From positions 1,426,001 through 1,490,000 of the forward strand of contig OZ345379.1 in NCBI GenBank assembly GCA_977006965.1: a DNA stretch of 64,000 nucleotides, written 5' to 3'. The notes beneath the pieces were generated by a model. That model was given only the letters and a program-made list of their open reading frames with translations, had not been told where the DNA came from and ran no database searches. Numbering within the stretch: position 1 is the first letter of the stretch; each line of letters opens with the position of its first letter. The DNA comes from Phymatolithon calcareum (Eukaryota; Rhodophyta; Florideophyceae; Hapalidiales). A program made the position numbers and the translations under genes. This document shows positions 56,923-64,000 of this stretch, piece after piece.

Positions 56923-58104
56923 ATGTCCCAGCGCTCCGAAAATAACAAGAGAGGCTCCGAACAATACCGGCAAAAATGCCGCGCCGAAAGGAAGTGTCAC
57001 CGGGCAGGCACCGCCAGCGCATCTGAGTGGCACCTCTCCTCGGTAACGTGTGATGTGTCCCCTCCACCGCGAAAAATTGGCAACCGCCTGCCCGCACGGC
57101 ACAAGGTTTGGAATAATCCTCGGCCGATTCGGAAAAACATATGGAATGTTCGAGCAATCCTCGTGGGCGACGGGTCGATCGGGCGTTGCGGGCGTCGCTT
57201 GGAGGTCGGCATCCACTATGGCAGCTCATCGATGAATGGTGGACACAAATCTTTCCACCAGATTGACCCACGTTCTCTAAGACTTTGCGAGCGGGAGGAC
57301 GAAATTTGCACATGGCCATTGCGGGCTGTATCCGATCGGGCGAAAGATGTTTTTGGGAGGCGCCTTGAGAAAATCGATCCTCCGTTGCTTTACAAGGCTA
57401 GTGCTCCCGACGGGAAGGTGGCAACATATCATCGGATGCGTCTCTGGCAGTGGTGTCATCTGTTTCGGGGTGTTTCGGTCCTGATCGGCGGGCCGATGGC
57501 GCGGTCACCATCTCCAGATATTGCTCCATATCTTGAAAAGCGCTTCGGAAAATTGGCCCGGAATGTCGAGAACGGACGGAATGGGGATTGTATCTCCGAT
57601 GCGGTCGTCAACGGAATCGATCGTCTACTCGGTAGGAAAGCCGCGGCGGTCGCCGCGAGGGAATTGGACCAGCTCAGCGGAAAGAATATGTGCCCCAGTG
57701 AAATACAAAATGCAACCACGGAGGATCTAACCAAACAAGTGCGGATCCTCTCGTCGGTGGGACAGGTCGCGCCCATGTTACATCGAATGTCCCTTAAGGT
57801 ACAGTTGAAGGGTTTGCCGAGTGAGATCAAAAAGGCGAGCAAGTCCAAGGAACTATCTTTGTTCTCGTGGTTGGCGGAGGATGCGAGGGGCGTCTGGCTC
57901 GTGCGATTGACTCAGAGCGGAGTCGTTGATCATTGCGTGGCCGTTGACACCCGCGAGGCGCTGATCTTGGATAGTGCCGAACTGTACCCAATCCGACTTC
58001 TCGAAGAAGCACTTCAAATGTGCGGCGGGGAGGATTCTGATTATCCTCAGATAGCAGAAGCCTTACAACTTGTAGAACAGAGACCGAAGAGAAGTAAAAA
58101 TTGA
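56923..58104 (+). CDS. antisense ORF, predicted cysteine-protease-like protein
   Basis: The ORF has 393 codons from ATG 56923 to TGA 58104, opposite in sense to gag-pol and ending 25 bases from the pol stop. The N-terminal ~170 residues are basic and Cys/Arg-rich with no recognised domain. The C-terminal half contains NGRNGDCISDAV (Cys223), GVWLVRLTQ, DHCVAVD (His337) and ALILDSAELYP (Asp350). That order and spacing, with a strand just before the His and an acidic residue one strand later, resemble papain-fold peptidases such as the Josephin, C39 or OTU groups. No family match is claimed. It sits where some retrotransposons carry an extra gene, but on the opposite strand. Expression would need a promoter in or near the 3' LTR. 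It could alternatively be a captured host gene. Confidence 0.6.
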   Translation: MSQRSENNKRGSEQYRQKCRAERKCHRAGTASASEWHLSSVTCDVSPPPRKIGNRLPARHKVWNNPRPIRKNIWNVRAILVGDGSIGRCGRRLEVGIHYGSSSMNGGHKSFHQIDPRSLRLCEREDEICTWPLRAVSDRAKDVFGRRLEKIDPPLLYKASAPDGKVATYHRMRLWQWCHLFRGVSVLIGGPMARSPSPDIAPYLEKRFGKLARNVENGRNGDCISDAVVNGIDRLLGRKAAAVAARELDQLSGKNMCPSEIQNATTEDLTKQVRILSSVGQVAPMLHRMSLKVQLKGLPSEIKKASKSKELSLFSWLAEDARGVWLVRLTQSGVVDHCVAVDTREALILDSAELYPIRLLEEALQMCGGEDSDYPQIAEALQLVEQRPKRSKN

Positions 58105-58129
58105 CATTGACCTGACTTGAAATGTTCCC

Positions 58130-61100
58130 TTAGTTACGAACAATCCATTGCTCCGGCTCAATAACGAGTTGGCCCGTCTTGATGAAGCTCTGTAGCGCAG
58201 CCTGGTTCATGGTCTTCGTGAGACCATCTGCGAGATTGTGGCTGCTTCGAACAAAGCCTATGTCGGAAATGGAATAGTTCTTATAACCTTCACGGGCAGC
58301 TGCGATATCGATCATCATTCGCTTCTCGGATGTGCGAGATCCTTTAGAAATGACGTCGAAGAGGGACTTACTGTCCGTGAGTAAACGGAGAGGAACATGA
58401 GCTCCTAGAATTTTCTTCAGCTCGGAGCTGAGTGTAAAAGCCACGTCAAACATGTCACTAAAGGCTATCACCTCCGCTGCCATCGCAGACCTGGTGACTC
58501 GGCGTGCCTTGTAGGATTTAAAGGACAAAGGAATTGCGTTTCCATTACCATCGGCGAGAAGCACGATGTATCCTAGTTGGGAGGAATAGTCCCGGTTGTT
58601 TGCAAAGGACGCGTCCGAAAATCCCACAACCTGAAGGCTTTCAGAGTCAAGGCGGGGAAAAGAGATAGACAGCGGGTTCTTGACAGCGTATCGCACGGCG
58701 CGGTTAAGCGCCTTAATGCAGCTAGACTTGTTCTCAGTATAGATGGCCTCCGTCACCTGAGCCAATTGAGAGATCTCAAACAGGCAATCGGGACGGGAAT
58801 TGCTAAGCCACGCGATTTTCATTCGCATGGAACGGAAATGGGAGAAGGTAGAGGACATCGAAAGCTCCTCGAGTTTTCGAAGGTAGTGATTCTGGTCAAG
58901 CTTGTACCCAGACTCCTTATCTCCCGAGAGCTGAAAACCAGCGAACGTGACAGGTAGAATCTCCTCCTCGGACATCTCGAACTTTTCGTGGGTCTTTCGA
59001 CATGCCTTCCGAAAGTCGGCGGTACCGGTGCGCAAGAGGTCATCCACATAGCTTCCGCTCATACCCTGGAGTAAACCGTCCTTAATAAGAACATAGAGGG
59101 CCGAATCCGAGTCAAGCGGTGCCATGGATAGATCCTCGCGCAGGTGTTTGTCTAATGTTGCGTGCCATAGGTCGCCAGATTCACAAAGCCCGTAAAGCGG
59201 GCGAAGAAGCTGAAGGCACTTGTCCTTGTCAATTTCAAATTCGGCGGCGGGATTCCGGATAAACACATCGCGGGCCAGGCCATCTGCTGACTGGAGGTAG
59301 GCCTGCGTGACATCCGCGGTCCACACGTCAAAACCGAAGAGGGATGCGAGCGCGAGTAGCAAGCGGGCAGAGCTAGGCTGCAGAGTTTGCGATGTGTGCA
59401 CCATGAGGTGCTTTAGTCTGTCGCGGTGCCCTCCCATGACATAGCGGGCCTTGTATTTAACTTTACCATCCTCCGTGGATTTGATTGCCAGGACGAAACG
59501 CGCGGTGAGTGTGTTCGCACCATCGGGAAGTTCTTCCTGAAGGAGAACTTTGAACGTGCCTCGCTCCAGAAGGCCTTTGATTTCTTTAATCTTAGCGTCT
59601 CGCATAGCAGGTGAATTAGCGCGAGGGTCCTTGTCGTCAATGATCTCGGTGAGGAAAGTCGCGTTTGCCCTCGGGGACATAAACGGCTTAAGCGATTTGC
59701 GGATTTGGGTGAAGAACGACTCAGAGATTTCCTCAGGTGGTAAGTACCTTTTGACTTGAGCTATTCCAAAAGGTCTCGCAGGTGCGACTTCGGCATCGCG
59801 GACATATACGAGCTTTCGCGCTGGCTCTGTTCCAACAACTTCGTATGGGCCTAACCACTCTCCGATGCGATGCTCAACCTGCTTCTCCCTCCAAACCAGC
59901 ACTTGATCGCCTGGCTCGTAGTTTTTATCCGCAGCAGACGGAACGGCGTGTCTGAGGGCGCGGTTGACTTTCATGCGGGCCATAAGCTTAGCCATCTCAC
60001 GCCTAGCCGCCATAGCGATATTGGCACGGCTTGCCAATGTCGCCTTCGGGTTGATAGATTCCGTCAGCGCGCGCACGGACGGATATTCACCAAATACGAG
60101 TGATGATGGGACAAGACCTTCGGGGCCAAGCGTGTCGTTCATGGCCTTAACTGCGAAGCAGAGCAAAAGCTCGCGTTGGGCACCAGGGAACGAGAGACGT
60201 AGTTTGCGATAAGTATTTCGGAGAGGCTCGTGGTAACGCTCTCCGATGCCGAGGCTTGAGTGTGCCTCGATACCGGTGCGGTTCACGTTGACATTGGAAA
60301 GGGCAGCGATACTGCCGAACATCTCGCCGAAATTAGTACCTTGGTCCACCACGATTGTGTTCGGGAGCCCTGTATAGACGTAGGCCCAACATTCGAGAAA
60401 TATCCTCCAAATTGTAGCCGTCTCACAATTTGGGAGAAAACGGGCGGCGGAGAACCTTGTACCTTCGTCGACAACATGTAAAACAGGAGATCCGTCTATA
60501 TACATGATGTCCATGAAAAGACGCTCGTTAAAACGAACATCCTCTGCGCCAAGGGAGACGCGGAAGCGTTTCGGGGCATGTTGAATACGCTGACAAGGAT
60601 CGCAACGCTTAACCAGATCTTCGAGTGTCTTCAGAATAGACGGCGAGGTGTCTTCCGGTCGGGCGCGTCGTAGAAGGTTATACAGTTTGTTCGCCGAGGG
60701 GTGAGCAAACTGTCGATGGAGCTTAGCGAGCTGGGTACGGGTGAAAAACATTTGACGCGGGAAACTCATGGCGGCATATACATGGTTATCATGCCGAAGC
60801 AAAGGCATTTCCCAAACATCAGTGTATGTCAATGCACCTCCTTCCCGTGAGGTGACTACCCTTTTGATAAGGCGGTTGGTTACCGTCTCGGCGAATAAAG
60901 ATTCTCCGTCAAGAACGTCGAGTCCCAATAATGGCGGAATATCCGCTGCCACAATATCCATGGCGATAATGACAGGAGGGAAACCGTTCGGGGTCGCAAG
61001 AGGAAGCTCTACGATGCCGAGGGACTCGAACACAGCATCGGCGAAACGGAATCGCCGGTAAGACTTCTCCATGGGGATGCTTCGCCTTCTTAATGAGGAT

Positions 61101-61330
61101 AAGACGCGATTAAGCTCCTTGCGTCCAATGACAGAGGTAGGAGCTCCTATGTCAACGCAAAAACCAGGATGGCGGGTTGCGTTACTCACTTTCCGAAGGG
61201 CTGCTATGTGTATATTTGAGGCGTCGATTCGCTCAATGCCATCTTGAGGTCGACGAAATGAATTCACAAGAGGTCGTAAGGATTTGTCTCGGCGACGGTG
61301 GTATCTTGAAATACCCCGCCGCCGCTCTAA
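58130..61330 (-). CDS. copia pol: protease, integrase, reverse transcriptase, RNase H
   Basis: The frame is open from upstream of the gag stop to TAA at 58130; the part after a GTG at 61267 has 1,045 codons. It has no ATG near its start, so expression as a Gag-Pol fusion is expected. In order it has an aspartic protease (FCVDIGAPTSVIG, with DIG where DTG/DSG is usual), an HHCC zinc site (HRQFAH...CDPC), integrase Asp, Asp and Glu (LFMDIMYID, VVDQGTNFG, ERYHEPLRN), reverse transcriptase (WTADVTQAYLQ, GSYVDDLL) and RNase H (GFSDASFAN, AAEVIAF, LTDSKSL). The PR-INT-RT-RH order is Ty1/copia. All catalytic motifs are intact. Confidence 0.95.
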   Translation of the reverse strand, partial: LERRRGISRYHRRRDKSLRPLVNSFRRPQDGIERIDASNIHIAALRKVSNATRHPGFCVDIGAPTSVIGRKELNRVLSSLRRRSIPMEKSYRRFRFADAVFESLGIVELPLATPNGFPPVIIAMDIVAADIPPLLGLDVLDGESLFAETVTNRLIKRVVTSREGGALTYTDVWEMPLLRHDNHVYAAMSFPRQMFFTRTQLAKLHRQFAHPSANKLYNLLRRARPEDTSPSILKTLEDLVKRCDPCQRIQHAPKRFRVSLGAEDVRFNERLFMDIMYIDGSPVLHVVDEGTRFSAARFLPNCETATIWRIFLECWAYVYTGLPNTIVVDQGTNFGEMFGSIAALSNVNVNRTGIEAHSSLGIGERYHEPLRNTYRKLRLSFPGAQRELLLCFAVKAMNDTLGPEGLVPSSLVFGEYPSVRALTESINPKATLASRANIAMAARREMAKLMARMKVNRALRHAVPSAADKNYEPGDQVLVWREKQVEHRIGEWLGPYEVVGTEPARKLVYVRDAEVAPARPFGIAQVKRYLPPEEISESFFTQIRKSLKPFMSPRANATFLTEIIDDKDPRANSPAMRDAKIKEIKGLLERGTFKVLLQEELPDGANTLTARFVLAIKSTEDGKVKYKARYVMGGHRDRLKHLMVHTSQTLQPSSARLLLALASLFGFDVWTADVTQAYLQSADGLARDVFIRNPAAEFEIDKDKCLQLLRPLYGLCESGDLWHATLDKHLREDLSMAPLDSDSALYVLIKDGLLQGMSGSYVDDLLRTGTADFRKACRKTHEKFEMSEEEILPVTFAGFQLSGDKESGYKLDQNHYLRKLEELSMSSTFSHFRSMRMKIAWLSNSRPDCLFEISQLAQVTEAIYTENKSSCIKALNRAVRYAVKNPLSISFPRLDSESLQVVGFSDASFANNRDYSSQLGYIVLLADGNGNAIPLSFKSYKARRVTRSAMAAEVIAFSDMFDVAFTLSSELKKILGAHVPLRLLTDSKSLFDVISKGSRTSEKRMMIDIAAAREGYKNYSISDIGFVRSSHNLADGLTKTMNQAALQSFIKTGQLVIEPEQWIVRN

Positions 61331-61334
61331 AAAT
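61327..61334 (-). promoter_or_regulatory. possible -1 slip site at the gag stop
   Basis: gag ends GAT TTT TAG. The pol frame is the -1 frame and reads TTT TTA across the same bases. A run of five T residues precedes the AG of the stop, so a Phe-tRNA slipping back one base at the stop would enter pol. Slippage is inferred from frame geometry only. Confidence 0.45.
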
Positions 61335-63225
61335 CCTGGGCGAAATCGTTGCAGTCTTCACATGTCTGCGCGAAGCTGGAGCCTTCAACGTCTTGAGGGG
61401 GAGAGGTCGCCATAGAAGCTTGAACACAATGGGTGAAGTATTCCAGCTCCTGGTCTTCTTCCATGGATACGACTAGATTGGTCTGCTCAGGAGCTCCATC
61501 GTCAATAGCGTCGAATGCCGCGAGGTCTGATTCGGCTTCGAGGGGATGCTCGTAGTCTGATTCAACCTCGGAAGGATGCGCATCTCCCTCCATGCCCTGA
61601 ATGAGGTCGTGGACGACATGAACGGCAGGCACGCCGCTCTCAAGCTTCTTCCGCTGGTACTCGCGGACGGCTCCAGGGTTACATTTCCGATCCCTTTTGA
61701 AGTGGTCCTTTGAACCACAGCCGTAGCAGAGCTTAGGTTTCCCGTCTTGTCCAATTGGGTTCTTGCCAGCGGGCCGAATGTTGTGAGCCACACCACCATG
61801 GGGCATGCGAGTCGAGCGACTGCCGGGAGGATCGTGTTTGCGTACGTAGCGAGGGTTTCGCCCGTAGCGCTCGTACCAAACATCTCGTGCATCCACGTCT
61901 GTAACGTGCATATTGTCCGGACCCCTCGAGGAACCTACTTCCATAGATAGGACAAGTGAGCCTCTTAGAGCAGTCACGAAGTCATTGAACGAAAAGTTCA
62001 TTGTAGGGAGCTGGGAGATAGCTTGAAATGCCCAAGGAGCCTCGCGAACGGCATTCCGGAGGAAGCGTATCTTATTCTCTTCCTTGCGAAAGGCGGGAGG
62101 ACACTGCGGTGTCAGTTGGTTGATCCTATTGACCACAGCCGTAAGGCCATCAGAATCTTCCGCGATCTCTTTCGTCCGCATAAACGACGAAAGGCGAAGG
62201 CTTTCAAGCTCGTGCTGAACCTGAAGCTGACGGGCATCGCTGTCGTATTCGGTCTTCATCATGTCTACCAATTCCGGGTACGACATGTTTGCTTTGTGGT
62301 GCTCGAAGAAAAAATGCCGAGCGGGTCCTTTGAATACGTTCACGAAGAAATCGGCCTTCTGCTGTGAGGTCAGCTGGAGCTGGTTGGCACAGATATCGTA
62401 ATCTCGAACGGTCATCTCAATAGACTCGGTGATGTCACCCGAAAAGCGTTCGTTCTTAAAATAGTATTGAACGCTTGACGCCTTCTTCGCCGGGTCTCCT
62501 GCGTGCCTGTAACCACTGGTGAGCTCTGGAACGGCCTGTAGGTGCGGGTCGCTTGCGCTTGCAGGAGTGGGAGCTTGCAAGAACTTCATGCCCTGAACCA
62601 CACGGTTATCCTGGGGGACGTTAGAGCTCAAGTTGCGGAACGATGCCGGGTGTTGGGAGAACGGTGGAGTCGGCTGTGTCGGCTGGTCTCGGGCTGGATC
62701 ATTCTGGGATCCATTCAAGGACACATCAGAGTCTCGAGGACGAGGCAAGCTGCCATTACGGATGGGATTGGCCGAACCGCGGTTGAAGCGGTATTGCTCA
62801 ATAACCGAGGAGACTTCCTCTGCGTCGCACTCAAGCATGGAGGCGAACCAAACATAGGTCATCAGGCTCCTGTTCTCCAGATCTTGAGCAGGGAGATTCA
62901 ACTCAGCATGTAGATCATCGGGAACGAACATTGCGTCATAATGATCCATTACCGCCTGTAAGACGGCCACAGGAAAGAGCGGAGACGTAAAGAACTCTTC
63001 GGTGAAAACAGATCGAGGAGCAGGAAGGGCAGCCTTCACTCCTTCGTAGATTTCGTCAGAGGTATCTTCCATGCCGGGAGGATTGTTTTCGAGGATCGCC
63101 TTACAAAGATCGATGATCTCATTGGCGAGAGCGGTTCTCGGCTTGATGAAGCTGCATCTCTTGAGCAACTTCGCATGCCGGGCCTCGACGGCAGCACGGG
63201 TAGTTACACCGCTCTGGCTGGCCAT
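61327..63225 (-). CDS. copia gag
   Basis: The protein has 632 residues from the ATG at 63225 (MASQSGVTTRAAVEARH), uninterrupted. The middle (about 230-400) is helical, with VQYYFKNERFSGDITESIEMTVRDY typical of retrotransposon Gag domains. A zinc knuckle, CYGCGSKDHFKRDRKC, lies near residue 515. Its spacing is CX2CX4HX6C, two residues longer after the His than the usual CX2CX4HX4C. The C-terminal ~90 residues are strongly acidic. It would form the particle shell and bind element RNA. Confidence 0.93.
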   Translation of the reverse strand: MASQSGVTTRAAVEARHAKLLKRCSFIKPRTALANEIIDLCKAILENNPPGMEDTSDEIYEGVKAALPAPRSVFTEEFFTSPLFPVAVLQAVMDHYDAMFVPDDLHAELNLPAQDLENRSLMTYVWFASMLECDAEEVSSVIEQYRFNRGSANPIRNGSLPRPRDSDVSLNGSQNDPARDQPTQPTPPFSQHPASFRNLSSNVPQDNRVVQGMKFLQAPTPASASDPHLQAVPELTSGYRHAGDPAKKASSVQYYFKNERFSGDITESIEMTVRDYDICANQLQLTSQQKADFFVNVFKGPARHFFFEHHKANMSYPELVDMMKTEYDSDARQLQVQHELESLRLSSFMRTKEIAEDSDGLTAVVNRINQLTPQCPPAFRKEENKIRFLRNAVREAPWAFQAISQLPTMNFSFNDFVTALRGSLVLSMEVGSSRGPDNMHVTDVDARDVWYERYGRNPRYVRKHDPPGSRSTRMPHGGVAHNIRPAGKNPIGQDGKPKLCYGCGSKDHFKRDRKCNPGAVREYQRKKLESGVPAVHVVHDLIQGMEGDAHPSEVESDYEHPLEAESDLAAFDAIDDGAPEQTNLVVSMEEDQELEYFTHCVQASMATSPPQDVEGSSFAQTCEDCNDFAQDF

Positions 63226-63277
63226 CTTGCCCAGAGTGGTCGATGTTCTCGCTAAGTAGACCCAACGAAATCCGGAT

Positions 63278-63684
63278 TGTCGTCAGAAGGGCCCACTTGG
63301 CGCTTCCACGTGTTTAAAACGGAGCCAAGCCGTTTTTTGGACAACACGTGGGATTGTTAGTGACGTCTCTAACCGAGTAAGAGGATCGGCGTTCTTGCCG
63401 ATCGAGAGGGTTGTGGTGGGAACTCCTCGTGAGCCACACGAGGAAGCGAAATAAAGACTAAAGTCAATTTACTTCTGAATTCCCACTTGCTCCCAAAACT
63501 GTACCGAGCCCAGGGCACGAGCAGATATATCCAAACGCGGGCTGGAATGCGTCGCCGGCGCTAGTCGCCGGCGCGCACAGCCCAAATTACACAGTTCAAA
63601 TATGCCCAATAAGATCCCAGACATCACTGTAATCACGAACATCATACATATACAGCAGTGTATATGTATGTGTACGTAACGACA
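63278..63684 (-). repeat. 5' LTR of the young copia element
   Basis: The LTR is 407 bp, differing from the 3' copy at one position, and is followed by target copy GTATT at 63685-63689. It should carry the element promoter reading leftward. Confidence 0.95.
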
Positions 63685-63689
63685 GTATT

Positions 63690-64000
63690 AAATCTGTGCA
63701 ACGTGCGCCAAAGAGGTGTTTGCCATTCGGCAGAGTTGCACGACGCACTCATTGAGTTATTGACTGCTCTTACCTGGTCTTACTTATTTCCTTTGTCCTA
63801 CGAGCCTGTGCAAAGTTGCCTGTTGTTAGAATTTGTCAACGAACTTCAATGTCCTGGCTCTCAGTTCATCGCGGTACACGTCAGCATCAAGACAAGACAG
63901 CATTGGCTATACCGCACCAGCTCCAGGATGAACTTCTCCGCCGCCAGCAAACAAACACAGTTGAGGTCAGCGCTTGTCGCTCACTTCGCTTCTCGCAATG
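63690..64000. other. flanking sequence, no gene recognised
   Basis: Host sequence beyond the retrotransposon. No open frame or repeat stands out. Confidence 0.4.

Larger units (their letters stand above)
56321..63684 (-). mobile_element. young, intact Ty1/copia-type retrotransposon with antisense ORF
   Basis: The element is 7,364 bp with 407-bp LTRs (56321-56727 and 63278-63684) that differ at one position by eye (ACGATGAAG against ACGAGGAAG), TG...CA ends and a perfect GTATT target duplication (56316-56320, 63685-63689). Coding is on the minus strand, so the 5' LTR is on the right. gag and pol are both open. A third ORF lies in antisense between pol and the 3' LTR. A purine tract (AAATGGAGGGAG on the minus strand) adjoins the 3' LTR. 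The sequence after the 5' LTR (ATCCGGATTTCGTTGGG on the minus strand) does not match a tRNA end that I recognise. The near-identical LTRs imply a very recent insertion. Confidence 0.96.

Noticed and set aside
56743-57319. Minus-strand ORFs of 157 and 168 codons between the 3' LTR and pol, as a possible env-like gene
   Set aside because: They overlap the much longer antisense ORF, lack membrane or signal segments and show no motif.

Overview
This is nuclear DNA from a eukaryote. Coding sequence is sparse, small spliceosomal introns with GTAAG donors are visible, initiator contexts are Kozak-like, and almost every recognisable gene is a transposable-element gene or its remains. A pheophorbide-a-oxygenase-type Rieske gene with a plastid-type leader points to a photosynthetic host. 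The mix of Ty1/copia, KDZ/Zisupton, piggyBac, pogo/Tigger and CACTA/Plavaka-like elements in a genome with few introns would suit a multicellular red alga, but that is inference and not proven here.

Layout, left to right. 0-3.4 kb: fold-back and TIR-bounded non-coding repeats. 3.46-5.5 kb: an unrecognised gene in one frame, broken by three in-frame stops. 5.6-8.5 kb: a decayed piggyBac element with probable ends. 8.75-12.1 kb: a decayed CACTA/Plavaka-like transposase. 12-18.4 kb: fragments of unknown genes. 18.4-27.2 kb: a KDZ/Zisupton-type transposase pseudogene split by a 5.57-kb Ty1/copia element (20020-25591) with 445-bp LTRs, a GGCGG target duplication and a half-tRNA primer site. A small unknown gene is divergent from the KDZ gene. 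29.3-30.7 kb: a PIF1 helicase relic. 32.9-46.2 kb: an interval bounded by a matched pair of pogo-type TIRs. It holds an intact pogo/Tigger transposase, a damaged PAO gene, an intron-containing unknown gene, a mosaic of captured gene fragments and an intact 947-residue zinc-finger transposase. 46.2-47.5 kb: four near-perfect palindromes. 48.5-55.0 kb: a 2,163-residue membrane-anchored Sel1-repeat protein with 23 nearly identical 38-residue units, including a duplicated seven-unit block. 56.3-63.7 kb: a very young Ty1/copia element (LTRs differ at 1 of 407 positions) with intact gag and pol.

The best candidate for something undescribed is in the young copia element. A 393-codon ORF (56923-58104) lies antisense between pol and the 3' LTR, tail to tail with pol. 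Its C-terminal half has Cys, His and Asp placed as in papain-fold cysteine proteases. Other notable points are the higher-order repeat inside the Sel1 gene, copia-type half-tRNA priming, the recent 115-bp copy of the PAO gene fused to a zinc-finger fragment, and a set of odd-length perfect palindromes that share an ATCAT centre.

No tRNA, rRNA or CRISPR array was recognised. All coordinates and identities were read by eye.
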